In this document: one piece after another, positions 17,928 through 26,170 of the stretch | Position numbering within the stretch: the stretch's first letter is position 1 | Layout: every line of letters begins with the position of its first letter | DNA from: Porphyromonas crevioricanis | Lineage (GTDB): Bacteria > Bacteroidota > Bacteroidia > Bacteroidales > Porphyromonadaceae | Direction: 5' to 3' | DNA length: 64,000 nt | Assembly: GCF_900167225.1 (NCBI RefSeq) | Contig: NZ_FUXH01000001.1 | Location: 1 to 64,000 of the forward strand | Notes under the pieces: generated by a model | Told to the model about the DNA's origin: nothing | Seen by the model: only the letters and a program-made list of their open reading frames with translations | Databases searched by the model: none | Made by a program: the position numbers and the translations under genes

Positions 17928-18232
17928 ATCTCAATGAAGTGTTCGTTTGTCAGAAGCTTACAGTCTGTCGATTCTTACAATTAGGAATAGAAACAGACAA
18001 TCTACAAACGCAAAAGTACTCATTTTGTTGCCCCCTATTCTCTTTGTCGGTGCTGTTGCTCTCAATGCCAGAGTGTGCTCTCTTTTGTTCAGAGGTATTG
18101 AGATCATAAGTATGCTATGGAGTTTGTTGCTTTTGAACCCCTTGGTTATCTCACCCAAGTTAACCTTTCTAAGAGCTATTTGTTTTCAACCTGAGCGGGA
18201 CAAGTTATATATCAAGATTAGGAGTACTTCTC

Positions 18233-18325
18233 ATGCTACTCATGAGTGCTCCCATTGTTTTGGCACAAGGCCGAATTTCCATGGAAATAGAAAAAGAGAT
18301 GTACGAGGGAAGTGAAAATCCATAG
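18233..18325 (+). other. Short ORF with signal-peptide-like leader, possible gene remnant
   Basis: ATG 18233 to TAG 18323 encodes 30 residues (MLLMSAPIVLAQG followed by a short charged tail). The same frame is open back to 18173, adding hydrophobic SRLGVLL residues, so the leader may be longer than the ATG implies. It resembles the start of an exported protein whose body is gone, or a tiny secreted peptide. Weak evidence. Confidence 0.25.
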
Positions 18326-18523
18326 AGCCCCGGTAGAAAGTTCTCCCTCTGTCCGTATTACGAGAAGCATGTTTGCTTCGATCCCGAAGAACCCCCTGTT
18401 TCTTGTTGTTTAACCTGATATATTTTGTAAAAAATCACTTGTGCAGAAAACCGGAAAAATAGGAGAGAAAAAGTCTCCGAAAACGAGTGAATACAAACCC
18501 TTTTTTGTCTTTCGTAACCACCT

Positions 18524-18660
18524 CCTGGAATGCCGATGAATAGGGCGTTCTGGAGGGGTCGATTTTTTCTCCTGAGAGAAATTTTGCTAACACAGGAGAA
18601 AACGTTTGCTCTCACAGGAGAGAATTTTTGCTCTCTCCCGTGTTAGCAAAAAATGGCTCC
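18524..18660 (+). repeat. Palindrome-rich intergenic repeat, copy B
   Basis: Same family as copies A and C. An imperfect hairpin (arms CCTCCTGGAATGCC and GGCGTTCTGGAGG, loop containing GATGAATA) is followed by TTCTC-CT-GAGAGAA, GCTAACACAGGAGA, CTCTCACAGGAGAG and CTCTCCCGTGTTAGC blocks. Confidence 0.65.
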
Positions 18661-18912
18661 TATCAGAGTCAAAAAAGAGAGGGAAAATTCAGGCTAAAAT
18701 GCCCCCAATCAAGTCAGAAAAACATCTCAAAATGATAACATAAAAGATTGGATATAAACAAAAATACAAATATAGATTGGCGAAGAAAGAGAGGTGTCTC
18801 GGATAATCTTTTCGATACTTCGGGAGAGGGATTATTCTCTTCTCTTTAGATAGGGCAGTAGCTGTCGGAATTGCAGGTTTCTTCTGTATGGAAAAACGAA
18901 GAGGTATTTTCT

Positions 18913-18920
18913 TACCTTTG
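18913..18920 (+). promoter_or_regulatory. -7 promoter element of the 18952 gene
   Basis: TACCTTTG, 31 bp before the ATG at 18952, matching TAnnTTTG. It argues against any start upstream of the motif. Confidence 0.5.
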
Positions 18921-18951
18921 CCACATCAAGTCACACGAAAACAAAGTAACT

Positions 18952-19248
18952 ATGGCAAACAAAAGACAACTGAAAAAATACATTCATTCAATAGCCAGAG
19001 ATCTTTACTCCGATATTTCTATGGCAGGAGTAATGCTCCCAGTGGAGCGTGAACAAGAAGCTGAGGATCTGCTTGCACGGATTATCGTGTGGGATGATAA
19101 GTATATCCGCATGGTGAGCCATCCGGATGAGAAGCGTAACCCTGTCAAAGTGCGCAAATACTTCAACAACTTGATCGACTCAGCTGCAGAGGAGATTCAG
19201 CAAGTTCAGGCAGAGCTGGAGAAGATTTACGACAGCTTGAGCAACTGA
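18952..19248 (+). CDS. Small hypothetical helical protein
   Basis: A 98-residue cytosolic protein beginning MANKRQLKKYIHSIARDLYSD. It is predominantly helical and charged, with a conserved-looking central part (IIVWDDKYIRMVSHPDE) and a C-terminal helix (AAEEIQQVQAELEKIYDSLSN) that could form a coiled coil. I recognise the general type as a conserved Bacteroidales hypothetical but know no function. The ATG at 18952 was chosen because the promoter -7 element lies between it and the further-upstream start. A terminator follows 20 bp after the stop, so it is a single-gene unit. Confidence 0.7.
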   Translation: MANKRQLKKYIHSIARDLYSDISMAGVMLPVEREQEAEDLLARIIVWDDKYIRMVSHPDEKRNPVKVRKYFNNLIDSAAEEIQQVQAELEKIYDSLSN

Positions 19249-19268
19249 TATATACAGACCTGTAAAAG

Positions 19269-19304
19269 AGCAGGGGCCTCATTTTTTTGAGGTCTCCTGC
19301 TTTG
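19269..19304 (+). terminator. Hairpin terminator
   Basis: AGCAGG-GGCCTCA pairs with TGAGGTCT-CCTGCT across a T-rich loop, followed by TTGTTGTG. It sits just after the 18952 gene. Confidence 0.55.
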
Positions 19305-19383
19305 TTGTGTCTTTGCTTTAGCTCGCTTTAGCTCTTTGGGAGTGGAGAGTGTTTTTGATTGGTTTTATTTTTAGTCTGTATCT

Positions 19384-19941
19384 ATGAACAAGAAAAGCAT
19401 TGCACGTAGTATCCTCCGTCGCTGGGGGTGGAAGATTATTGATCCGCCAAGTGAGCCACAAAAGAGTGTGATATGTGTGGCACCACATACGAGTAACTAC
19501 GATTTCATACTCGGAAAGCTCTACTATTGGGCCATAGGTCGGAAAGCCGGTTTTTTGATGAAAAAAGAATGGTTTTTCTTTCCTCTTGGTCTGGTCTTTC
19601 GTTCCATGGGAGGGATTCCGATCAATCGTTCCAAACGGAGCTCTACTGTGGAGCAAATGCGTATTTTTTTCTCTGGAGAGGGACAGCGACACGTTGCTAT
19701 TACTCCGGAGGGAACTCGTAAGGCCAACGATAGGTGGAAGACGGGTTTTTTGCGCATTGCGCAAGGAGCAGGGGTACCGGTGCAGTTGGCAGTTATAGAC
19801 TATCGACGGAAAGAATTGGGAATTTTTGAGATCTATCAGCCCACGGGCGATATAGAAGCAGATCTCCTCTATATCAGTTCGCGCTATTCTGCCGAACAGG
19901 CTCGCAAACCGGAACAGTTTGCATCCAACTGCACGAAATGA
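19384..19941 (+). CDS. Lysophospholipid acyltransferase family protein (PlsC-like)
   Basis: A 185-residue acyltransferase of the PlsC/LPLAT superfamily, which transfers fatty acyl groups to lysophospholipids or related acceptors at the inner membrane. The catalytic HxxxxD motif appears as HTSNYD near residue 38, and the acceptor-binding motif as PEGTRK near residue 108. It is short compared with classical PlsC (about 240), so it is more like the compact Bacteroidetes acyltransferases; the substrate is not certain. Its stop overlaps the ATG of the nitrilase-family gene by 4 bp, indicating coupling. Confidence 0.85.
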   Translation: MNKKSIARSILRRWGWKIIDPPSEPQKSVICVAPHTSNYDFILGKLYYWAIGRKAGFLMKKEWFFFPLGLVFRSMGGIPINRSKRSSTVEQMRIFFSGEGQRHVAITPEGTRKANDRWKTGFLRIAQGAGVPVQLAVIDYRRKELGIFEIYQPTGDIEADLLYISSRYSAEQARKPEQFASNCTK

Positions 19942-20726
19942 AAACAAACGAATCCCAACTACACTTGGCTGTTGCCCAGTACCCGGTCGATGAGAGAAGC
20001 CCCGAATCCAATTTGCTCGTTGTAGAGGATTTGCTCAGATATACAGAGGCAGATTTACTTGTCTTACCGGAGTGTTCGCTTTCGGGCTTTTCCACTGATT
20101 TCTCTTCTGTGGAACGGGCTGCTGCTTTCCCAGCCATAGACCGTTTGGCGGAGCTTTCCGCGCGCTACGGTGTCGCGCTGGCCGGATCGGCTTTTGTGAG
20201 ACAAGGCGAACGTTATGCCAACAGGGGATTTCTTCTTTCTCCGGATGGTCGGGTTTGTTATCAGGACAAACGCCACCTTTTTAGTATGGCTGGCGAGACA
20301 GAGCTTCTGAATCCTGCTTCGGAGCGGAACATTTTTGAGTTTCTCGGGTGGCGTATTTTGCTTACGGTCTGCTATGATATCCGTTTCCCTGTGTGGTGCC
20401 GGAATGTAAATAATGAGTATGACCTATTGATCAATGTTGCCAATTGGCCAGAACCTCGTATTTCGGCGTATAAAATTCTTCTTCAAGCTAGAGCTTTGGA
20501 GAATTTATCTTATGTTGTCGGGGCAAACAGAGTAGGCCGTGATGAGAGAGGAATTAACTATACGGGAGAGTCTTCTGTCGTGGATTTCAAAGGGAAACAT
20601 CTTGTGCAGTTGCCACTCAACGAAGCTAATTTGTCTTTTGTGTACCTCAGTAAAGAGGCTTTGGTTACTTTTAGGCAGAAATTCCCGGCCTGGAAGGACC
20701 GAGATCTGTTTTCTCTAGAAATATAG
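19938..20726 (+). CDS. Nitrilase-superfamily amidohydrolase (omega-amidase-like)
   Basis: A 262-residue carbon-nitrogen hydrolase. The Glu-Lys-Cys triad is visible: Glu in VLPECSLSGF (about residue 49), Lys in YQDKRHLF (about 112), and Cys in TVCYDIRFP (about 146). The sequence around Lys and Cys matches the omega-amidase/YafV group, which removes the amide from alpha-ketoglutaramate or ketosuccinamate. It is coupled by a 4-bp overlap to the acyltransferase upstream. Substrate is inferred from family resemblance. Confidence 0.88.
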   Translation: MKTNESQLHLAVAQYPVDERSPESNLLVVEDLLRYTEADLLVLPECSLSGFSTDFSSVERAAAFPAIDRLAELSARYGVALAGSAFVRQGERYANRGFLLSPDGRVCYQDKRHLFSMAGETELLNPASERNIFEFLGWRILLTVCYDIRFPVWCRNVNNEYDLLINVANWPEPRISAYKILLQARALENLSYVVGANRVGRDERGINYTGESSVVDFKGKHLVQLPLNEANLSFVYLSKEALVTFRQKFPAWKDRDLFSLEI

Positions 20727-20778
20727 AATGTAGGAAATATCAATCACTGACAAATAATAAAATCAACACGGATATATC

Positions 20779-21420
20779 ATGGATCAAATAGCTCGATTGG
20801 TAGCCTCCAAATTGCTTGAAGTAGAGGCTGTACGTCTACAACCGGACAAACCTTTCCTCTGGGCCTCCGGCTGGCATTCTCCCATTTATTGCGATAATCG
20901 CAAAACGCTCTCTTACCCGGATGTGCGTAGCACGGTCAGGGATGAATTGGCTGCTGTGGTAACTCGTCTGTATCCACAGACCGAGTATATAGCAGGAGTA
21001 GCTACGGGAGCTATTGCGCAGGGAGCTTTGGTCGCAGACAAGTTGGGCCTCCCGTTTGTGTATGTACGCTCCAAGGCAAAAGATCATGGCATGGAGAATT
21101 TGATTGAGGGAGATCTTAAGCCCAATAGTCGAGTAGTAGTGGTAGAAGACTTGATCTCAACTGGAGGAAGCAGCCTGAAAGCTGTCGAAGCTCTGCGTGC
21201 AGCCGGAGCGGAAGTCCTCGGTATGGTTGCTATTTATACACATGGATTTGACGAGCCGGTACGCCGATTTGCGGAAGCCGAAGTGAAGCTGACAACACTC
21301 ACTGACTACGACACTGTGATTGCTCAGGCTCTCGCAAGTGGTTACGTTGGTCAGGCTGATGTGGATATGCTTGCCCAGTGGAGGAAAGACCCTGCCAGCT
21401 GGAACCCTGCTGTCAAGTAA
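20779..21420 (+). CDS. pyrE: Orotate phosphoribosyltransferase
   Basis: Converts orotate and PRPP to orotidine 5'-phosphate in pyrimidine synthesis. At 213 residues it is of normal length. The PRPP-binding motif VVVVEDLISTGGSS is at about residues 116-129, the flexible-loop region AKDHGMENLIEG at about 96-107, and the N-terminal substrate part reads PFLWASGWHSPIYCDNR. It sits between the nitrilase gene and a START-like protein on the same strand. Confidence 0.97.
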   Translation: MDQIARLVASKLLEVEAVRLQPDKPFLWASGWHSPIYCDNRKTLSYPDVRSTVRDELAAVVTRLYPQTEYIAGVATGAIAQGALVADKLGLPFVYVRSKAKDHGMENLIEGDLKPNSRVVVVEDLISTGGSSLKAVEALRAAGAEVLGMVAIYTHGFDEPVRRFAEAEVKLTTLTDYDTVIAQALASGYVGQADVDMLAQWRKDPASWNPAVK

Positions 21421-21455
21421 GCCTTTCTGAAAAATCTCCAAAACGCACAAAACCT

Positions 21456-21866
21456 ATGACTGAATATACAAGCCAAATAAAACGCATTGAGAAGCCGGCC
21501 GAACAGGTATTCGGCAAGCTGTCGGATCTCTCTAATCTCAACTTCGTTAAGGATAAAATCCCGGACAAGTCAATCACATTGGAGCATGCTGATACAGATA
21601 GCTGTACACTCAAACTCAATCCGATGGGGGCACTGGAATTGCGAGTTGTGGAGCGCGAACCATATAAAACGATCAAGATGCAGACGGAACGCTCTCCTCT
21701 GCCATTCACCTTTTGGATCCAATTGGTAGAGAAAGAGCCTGACCACTGTTTCTTGCGCCTTACCCTCCATGCGGAGTTGAATATGTTTGTCAAGAAAATG
21801 ATAGGCAAGAAACTCGAAGGAGGAATTGATCAATTGGCCAATATGCTTGCTGCGCTGCCGTATTGA
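21456..21866 (+). CDS. SRPBCC (START-like) domain protein
   Basis: A 136-residue protein of the SRPBCC / polyketide cyclase-like fold, which forms a hydrophobic ligand pocket. The family pattern shows in the opening KRIEKPAEQVFGKLSDLSNL, the central strands, and the C-terminal helix (VKKMIGKKLEGGIDQLANMLAALPY). ATG 21456 gives the natural N-terminus; an upstream in-frame start would overlap pyrE. It lies 35 bp after pyrE and 15 bp before a lipoprotein gene, so it is probably co-transcribed. The ligand is unknown. Confidence 0.8.
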   Translation: MTEYTSQIKRIEKPAEQVFGKLSDLSNLNFVKDKIPDKSITLEHADTDSCTLKLNPMGALELRVVEREPYKTIKMQTERSPLPFTFWIQLVEKEPDHCFLRLTLHAELNMFVKKMIGKKLEGGIDQLANMLAALPY

Positions 21867-21881
21867 TTTAGGCGAGATATT

Positions 21882-22343
21882 GTGCTTCGCTCCATACTCC
21901 ATACCTCTGCCTTGTCTCTGCTTTTGCTGTGGGGCTTGGTTTCTTGCTCTTCCCGGCAGGAGAGCTCTATCCCCTCTGTCCCTGTATATTATGAGTTGTA
22001 TTTCAATTCGGTACAGGGCAGCCTTCTTTTTTCTCCAGGTTCGGCGTTGGAAGTACGTCGTCCGGAGACGATTGTGCAGAGCATTGGTGTTTCGGGTTTG
22101 CTCATAGTGCATTCGATAGTCGATGCTGGTGTATTTTATGCTTTCGACCTTTGTTGTCCGTATGAAGCGGAGCCGGAGATAAGTGTCTGCCTGACCGATG
22201 CACTTGAAGTGACTTGCCCCTATTGCCATTCGGTTTATTCCGTTTTGTATGGCAATGGAGCACCCGTGGCAGGGCCCTCTTCAGAGCCACTGAGACGTTA
22301 TCGGGTAGAAGTTTTTCCGGATAGGCTTGTTGTGATCAATTGA
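21882..22343 (+). CDS. Lipoprotein with degenerate Rieske-like domain
   Basis: A 153-residue lipoprotein starting with GTG at 21882: leader LHTSALSLLLLWGLVSC, acylated Cys22. The C-terminal half resembles a Rieske [2Fe-2S] ferredoxin fold (CPYCHSVYSVLYGNGAPVAGPSSEPLRRY), but the first cluster motif is CCPYE rather than CxH, so the normal two-His ligation looks incomplete. Similar Bacteroidetes lipoproteins with altered ligands are common, and whether they bind a cluster is unknown. It follows the SRPBCC gene by 15 bp. Confidence 0.7.
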   Translation: MLRSILHTSALSLLLLWGLVSCSSRQESSIPSVPVYYELYFNSVQGSLLFSPGSALEVRRPETIVQSIGVSGLLIVHSIVDAGVFYAFDLCCPYEAEPEISVCLTDALEVTCPYCHSVYSVLYGNGAPVAGPSSEPLRRYRVEVFPDRLVVIN

Positions 22344-22416
22344 GCTTACCTTTCTTGATCGACCTTTGGTGTAGAGACCGAGAATGGAGCAAAATAATTT
22401 ATGAAAGGATGTACCG

Positions 22417-22956
22417 ATGGGCATACCAAAGAAAGCCATACAAATCGTAGTTGGGGATATCACGAAGTTGAGTGTAGATGCCATTGTGAATGCTGCAAAC
22501 ACATCTTTGCTTGGAGGTGGAGGAGTGGATGGTGCCATTCACAGGGCTGCAGGGCGGGAGTTGCTTGAGGAATGCAGGGCACTCGGTGGTTGTGAAACCG
22601 GACACAGCAAAATGACTGGAGCATATAAGCTGCCTTGTCGGAGGATCATTCACACGGTTGGCCCTATTTGGTATGGAGGGGATGCCAACGAAGCTGAGCT
22701 CCTTGAGCAATGCTATACTTCTGCCTTGGATATTGCAAGAACCAATGACTTGCGAAGTATCGCATTTCCTTGCATTAGCACAGGAGTATATCGTTTCCCT
22801 AAAGCCCAAGCAGCACAAATTGCTCTAAAAGCAATATGCAGGTATCTCGTCAGTGGTGCATATGAGGGCAAAGTTGTTATCTGTTGTTTCTGTGAAGAAG
22901 ACGCCTTGCTCTATAGGCAGCTCATGGAGAATATGCCCCTTGTGGGTAGAGGGTAG
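22417..22956 (+). CDS. Macro-domain O-acetyl-ADP-ribose deacetylase
   Basis: A 179-residue single macro-domain protein of the YmdB/MacroD type. It should hydrolyse O-acetyl-ADP-ribose and remove mono-ADP-ribose from acidic residues. Signature VGDITKLSVDAIVNAANTSL followed by the Gly-rich GGGGVDGAIHRAAG (about residues 11-45), then PCISTGVYRFP in the phosphate-binding loop (about 127-137). Length is typical. It stands alone after the lipoprotein gene (73 bp gap). The substrate is assigned by family. Confidence 0.93.
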   Translation: MGIPKKAIQIVVGDITKLSVDAIVNAANTSLLGGGGVDGAIHRAAGRELLEECRALGGCETGHSKMTGAYKLPCRRIIHTVGPIWYGGDANEAELLEQCYTSALDIARTNDLRSIAFPCISTGVYRFPKAQAAQIALKAICRYLVSGAYEGKVVICCFCEEDALLYRQLMENMPLVGRG

Positions 22957-23132
22957 TTAGACTTATTCTCTTTTTCTCTTTGTCCACCGTATATGAGTGA
23001 GTACTGACAGAAGTGAGGACAATTAGGTTTTTCAAAATGCCTTGTGATTACCGTATTCCGCAAAATCCATCAAAAGACTGCTTTTGGGAGCCTGTACCAT
23101 GGTTCTTTTCGCTGAAGCTCTCAGCGATTTCC

Positions 23133-23140
23133 TAATTTTG
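23133..23140 (+). promoter_or_regulatory. Possible -7 element before the porin gene
   Basis: TAATTTTG, 42 bp upstream of the ATG at 23182. It fits TAnnTTTG, but no clear -33 partner is seen. Nothing else is recognisable between 22957 and 23181. Confidence 0.35.
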
Positions 23141-23181
23141 TAACCCTTGGGGGAAAAGAATCCCCAATTTGGATGTGAGTG

Positions 23182-25275
23182 ATGAAGTGTAGATCGTCAA
23201 ATTTGTTTTGTTTCTTCGGCTATTTGTTTGGAGGTTTGCTTTGGCTTTGCATCGGAGAATATCCGTGTGCTGCTCAAGGAACCTTTGATCCTTATGGGAT
23301 CAAGGAAGTCAAAGCAGCCAGCGAAGAAGAACAAATACGTCGAGGTAATGGACTTAAAGCCTATGTGATAGATCCGAACACGGGAGATGCCATTCGAGAG
23401 AATATAGATACACTCACTATAGGCTTTTATCGCAGGCAGGTAGCTGAAGGGAGAACCTTAGCCATCGGTTATTTGGGTAATTTGCATTCTCCTTGGCACG
23501 CCAAGCTCTTTTTCGATCGCCCACGAGAGTTGTCTGGCTTCTTCTACAAGTCGGGTTTGGATCGCCTTATATTTTCTCCACAGACAGCCCTTTTCTACGA
23601 TACACAATCTCCTTTTGCAGAGGTGCTCTATCATAGGCATGGAGAGAATAAGATACGTGAGAGTCAGCTCGGTATACACTTCGGTGCGAATTATACCCCT
23701 AAATTCAATTTGGGAGCAGATTTCGATTATACTTACTCTAACGGTTACTACAATAGCCAACCAACGAAAAACTTCAACTATCGTATTTTCAGTTCTTATC
23801 GGCACGACCGGTATGAAGCCTACTTCTCTGTTGCCAACGATTATTTCCATATAGGCGAAAATGGGGGGATTCTTGATGAGCGTTATATCACCAATCCTCA
23901 AGAGTTCAATTTGGGGCGTAGCCAAATACGTCCACGAGATATTCCTGTGCGCTTCGCAGGAAATATCCTTTTCAATCGTATCAGGCAAGGATCGGCTTTT
24001 CTTACGCATCGGTTCAATTTAGGGTACTACAAGAAGGCTGTCGAAGAGCCTAAAAAAAGTCTCACCACCTCTCCTCCCAAGCAGAGCCTCAAAACCAAGC
24101 CGGATGAACCTCCTGCAGACTCACTTGTCTTTGTCCCTGTAGGAAGTATCGTGCATTCTTTGCGATTTACAAAAGATCGCAGACGTTTTATCGGAAGCCC
24201 GGATTTTGATTGGGGTAAAGAATATTCCAACGCTTTTATACATCGAGAGAGAGAGGGCAGACGTTTTGTGGCCCCCAACGATACGACACAGATGTTTCAG
24301 ATCGACAATACTCTGGCTCTGTCTCTTCGCGAAGGGTTTCGCCCTTGGGTTGCATTCGGGCTCACAGCCTATGCCCGGCTTGAGAATAGGGCTTACTATC
24401 TGATGGATTCTATTGCCGGCCAGCGTGTACACGAGAAAGGTTATGATGTGTACTTGGGAGGAGAGATCAACCGTATGAGTGGCAAAAGACTACATTTCAA
24501 AGGCAAGGCCGAGATAGTCCCGATAGGAGAAAATGCCGGCACTATCCGTATGGATGCTGCCATAAAGACCCGTTTCGATTTGTGGGGAAAAGAGTTGGGG
24601 CTGGATGCTTGGGGATATTTTGCTAATACCCGACCATCTTATTTGCTCAGGCATCACCATGGGACTTTCCATTGGTGGGATACAGATCTTTCTTTTATGC
24701 AGAGATTGGATCTCGGAGCTTCCGTGGGAAGCGAACTTCTTGGGCTCAAGTTGGAAGCTCGTACAGCTACTTTGCAGAATTATCTCTATTTCGGAGCAGA
24801 TGCCATTCCTGTTCAGAAGAAAGATCCTATACAAGTTTTGGAGATGAGGGCGAAGCATTGGCACCGCTTGGGTGCACTTTGTTGGGAGTTGGAGGGTGTC
24901 TACCAGCAAGCATCTGATGACAAAGCAATCCCGCTACCTCGTATAGCAGCCTATGCCCACGTGTATCTGGACTTCTATATTGCTGGGGTAATGCGTACAC
25001 AGCTGGGAGTCGATGCTCGTTACCATACGGCTTATAAGGTGCCGTACTACGAACCTGCCACCATGCAGTTTATAAATCAGGATAAGCTGAATATAGGCGG
25101 AGGATTACCTCTCTTTTCCGCTTATGTCAATGCCCACCTCAAGCGTACACGTTTCTTTTTACAGATGTACAATGTGGGTGAACTGGTATTTACTCCCAAT
25201 CGAATGTCTTTGCCAGGCTATCCTATCACGCCGGATAGTTTTCGTGTAGGTTTGTCCGTCGATTTTAATAATTAG
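23182..25275 (+). CDS. Putative beta-barrel porin (Porin_10 type)
   Basis: A 697-residue outer-membrane protein. The N-terminus is a signal peptide ending near CAAQG. The remainder alternates polar and aromatic residues in barrel fashion and carries the Bacteroidetes 'putative porin' pattern (LTIGFYRRQVAEGRTLAIGYLGNLHSPW near residues 75-105; LGIHFGANYTPKFNLGADFDYTYSNGYYNSQ). The last strand ends in Asn (SVDFNN). ATG 23182 is preferred to GTG 23179 just before it. Nine bp separate it from the next gene, a membrane-anchored substrate-binding protein. Solute specificity unknown. Confidence 0.8.
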   Translation: MKCRSSNLFCFFGYLFGGLLWLCIGEYPCAAQGTFDPYGIKEVKAASEEEQIRRGNGLKAYVIDPNTGDAIRENIDTLTIGFYRRQVAEGRTLAIGYLGNLHSPWHAKLFFDRPRELSGFFYKSGLDRLIFSPQTALFYDTQSPFAEVLYHRHGENKIRESQLGIHFGANYTPKFNLGADFDYTYSNGYYNSQPTKNFNYRIFSSYRHDRYEAYFSVANDYFHIGENGGILDERYITNPQEFNLGRSQIRPRDIPVRFAGNILFNRIRQGSAFLTHRFNLGYYKKAVEEPKKSLTTSPPKQSLKTKPDEPPADSLVFVPVGSIVHSLRFTKDRRRFIGSPDFDWGKEYSNAFIHREREGRRFVAPNDTTQMFQIDNTLALSLREGFRPWVAFGLTAYARLENRAYYLMDSIAGQRVHEKGYDVYLGGEINRMSGKRLHFKGKAEIVPIGENAGTIRMDAAIKTRFDLWGKELGLDAWGYFANTRPSYLLRHHHGTFHWWDTDLSFMQRLDLGASVGSELLGLKLEARTATLQNYLYFGADAIPVQKKDPIQVLEMRAKHWHRLGALCWELEGVYQQASDDKAIPLPRIAAYAHVYLDFYIAGVMRTQLGVDARYHTAYKVPYYEPATMQFINQDKLNIGGGLPLFSAYVNAHLKRTRFFLQMYNVGELVFTPNRMSLPGYPITPDSFRVGLSVDFNN

Positions 25276-25284
25276 TTCACGTCC

Positions 25285-26118
25285 ATGAAGCGGAGATATC
25301 GTGGCAAGCCTCTTTCTTTTATCCTCTATTTGGGGCTTTTGCTCGCAGTTTTGCTGTGTATGTTCTTTATCGGACATCGGATAAAGTCTGTCAAGGAATC
25401 TGTCGAGTCAGATTGCATCGAGCGAGACTACGAGCAGATAGCGGAGCGTGGTGAACTGAATATCTTGACTGCTTACGATGGACTGAACTATTCTATCGAG
25501 GGCGACAGTACAGTCGGGGCTGTCTATCGAGTTGCTCGTGAGTTGAGGCAAATCTCTGGCTGGCAGGTGAATGTGCTTCTGGCTGGTAGTTGGGCGGAGA
25601 GTTTGGCCGACTTGTGCAGCGGTCGAGTAGATGTGATAGCAATGCCTGTGGCGCAGACCACACAAATAGATAGCACACGGTATCGCTACTTAGAGCCTAT
25701 ACACCATGGCCTTCTGTATCTTGTGAAACGAAAAGACCGCAGTGCATCCGATCGTCTGGGACAGGGAATAGACTCTGTAGTGCTCCCTCGAGCTTCGTCC
25801 GTAGGCATTGTATTGCGTCACTTGTCTGAGGAAACGGGGAATAATTTTCGCATTGTGGAGGACCCCGTCTATGGATCTGAGCAACTCGCTATCCGGGTAG
25901 CAGAGGGGAATATTGCAGCCACCATTTGTTCGGACTGGGAAGTTTCTCGACTCATCCGTTTGTTGCCGGAGATCGATTGTAGTGTACCCATATCTGTGGG
26001 ATTGAGGCAGGGGTGGGTGTTGAGGCACTCCTCTATCTGTTTGGCAGACAGTCTCAACTCTTGGCTGATGAGGATCCTGACCGAAAGAAAAAGAAAAGAA
26101 GATAATTTCAATAATTAG
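25285..26118 (+). CDS. Membrane-anchored solute-binding protein, MltF-like without lytic domain
   Basis: A 277-residue protein with one N-terminal membrane segment (LYLGLLLAVLLCMFFIG) followed by a family 3 periplasmic solute-binding fold (RGELNILTAYDGLNYSIEGDSTVGAVYRVARELR, LADLCSGRVDVIAMPVAQT, EGNIAATICSDWEVSRLI). This resembles the regulatory half of the lytic transglycosylase MltF, but the transglycosylase domain is absent. It may sense a muropeptide or amino acid, or partner with the porin whose gene ends 9 bp upstream. Function inferred weakly. Confidence 0.7.
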   Translation: MKRRYRGKPLSFILYLGLLLAVLLCMFFIGHRIKSVKESVESDCIERDYEQIAERGELNILTAYDGLNYSIEGDSTVGAVYRVARELRQISGWQVNVLLAGSWAESLADLCSGRVDVIAMPVAQTTQIDSTRYRYLEPIHHGLLYLVKRKDRSASDRLGQGIDSVVLPRASSVGIVLRHLSEETGNNFRIVEDPVYGSEQLAIRVAEGNIAATICSDWEVSRLIRLLPEIDCSVPISVGLRQGWVLRHSSICLADSLNSWLMRILTERKRKEDNFNN

Positions 26119-26119
26119 T

Positions 26120-26127
26120 TATATTTG
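26120..26127 (+). promoter_or_regulatory. -7 element of the sppA operon
   Basis: TATATTTG, 43 bp before the sppA ATG, matching TAnnTTTG. It probably drives sppA-lpxK-thiL and the methyltransferase. Confidence 0.45.
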
Positions 26128-26170
26128 CCTGATAAGTAGGTTAATGACATAGCTAACCCAGCATTAGACA

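Larger units (their letters stand above)
17928..18951. other. Long intergenic region with repeat and a short ORF
   Basis: About 1 kb between divergent ruvA and a small hypothetical gene. It contains a short signal-peptide-like ORF (18233-18325), repeat copy B (18524-18660), an AT-rich stretch (18700-18790), and a promoter -7 element at 18913. Longer frames, such as 18358-18615 (-), are made mostly of repeat sequence. Confidence 0.55.

Noticed and set aside
18358-18615. 85-residue minus-strand frame
   Set aside because: Runs through repeat copy B. Its QNALFIGI stretch is the translated hairpin of the repeat, also present in the frame at 43000-43425.
22957-23181. Possible tRNA or small RNA before the porin gene
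   Set aside because: Short hairpins such as CAAAAGACTGCTTTTG are visible, but no cloverleaf or T-loop motif was found.
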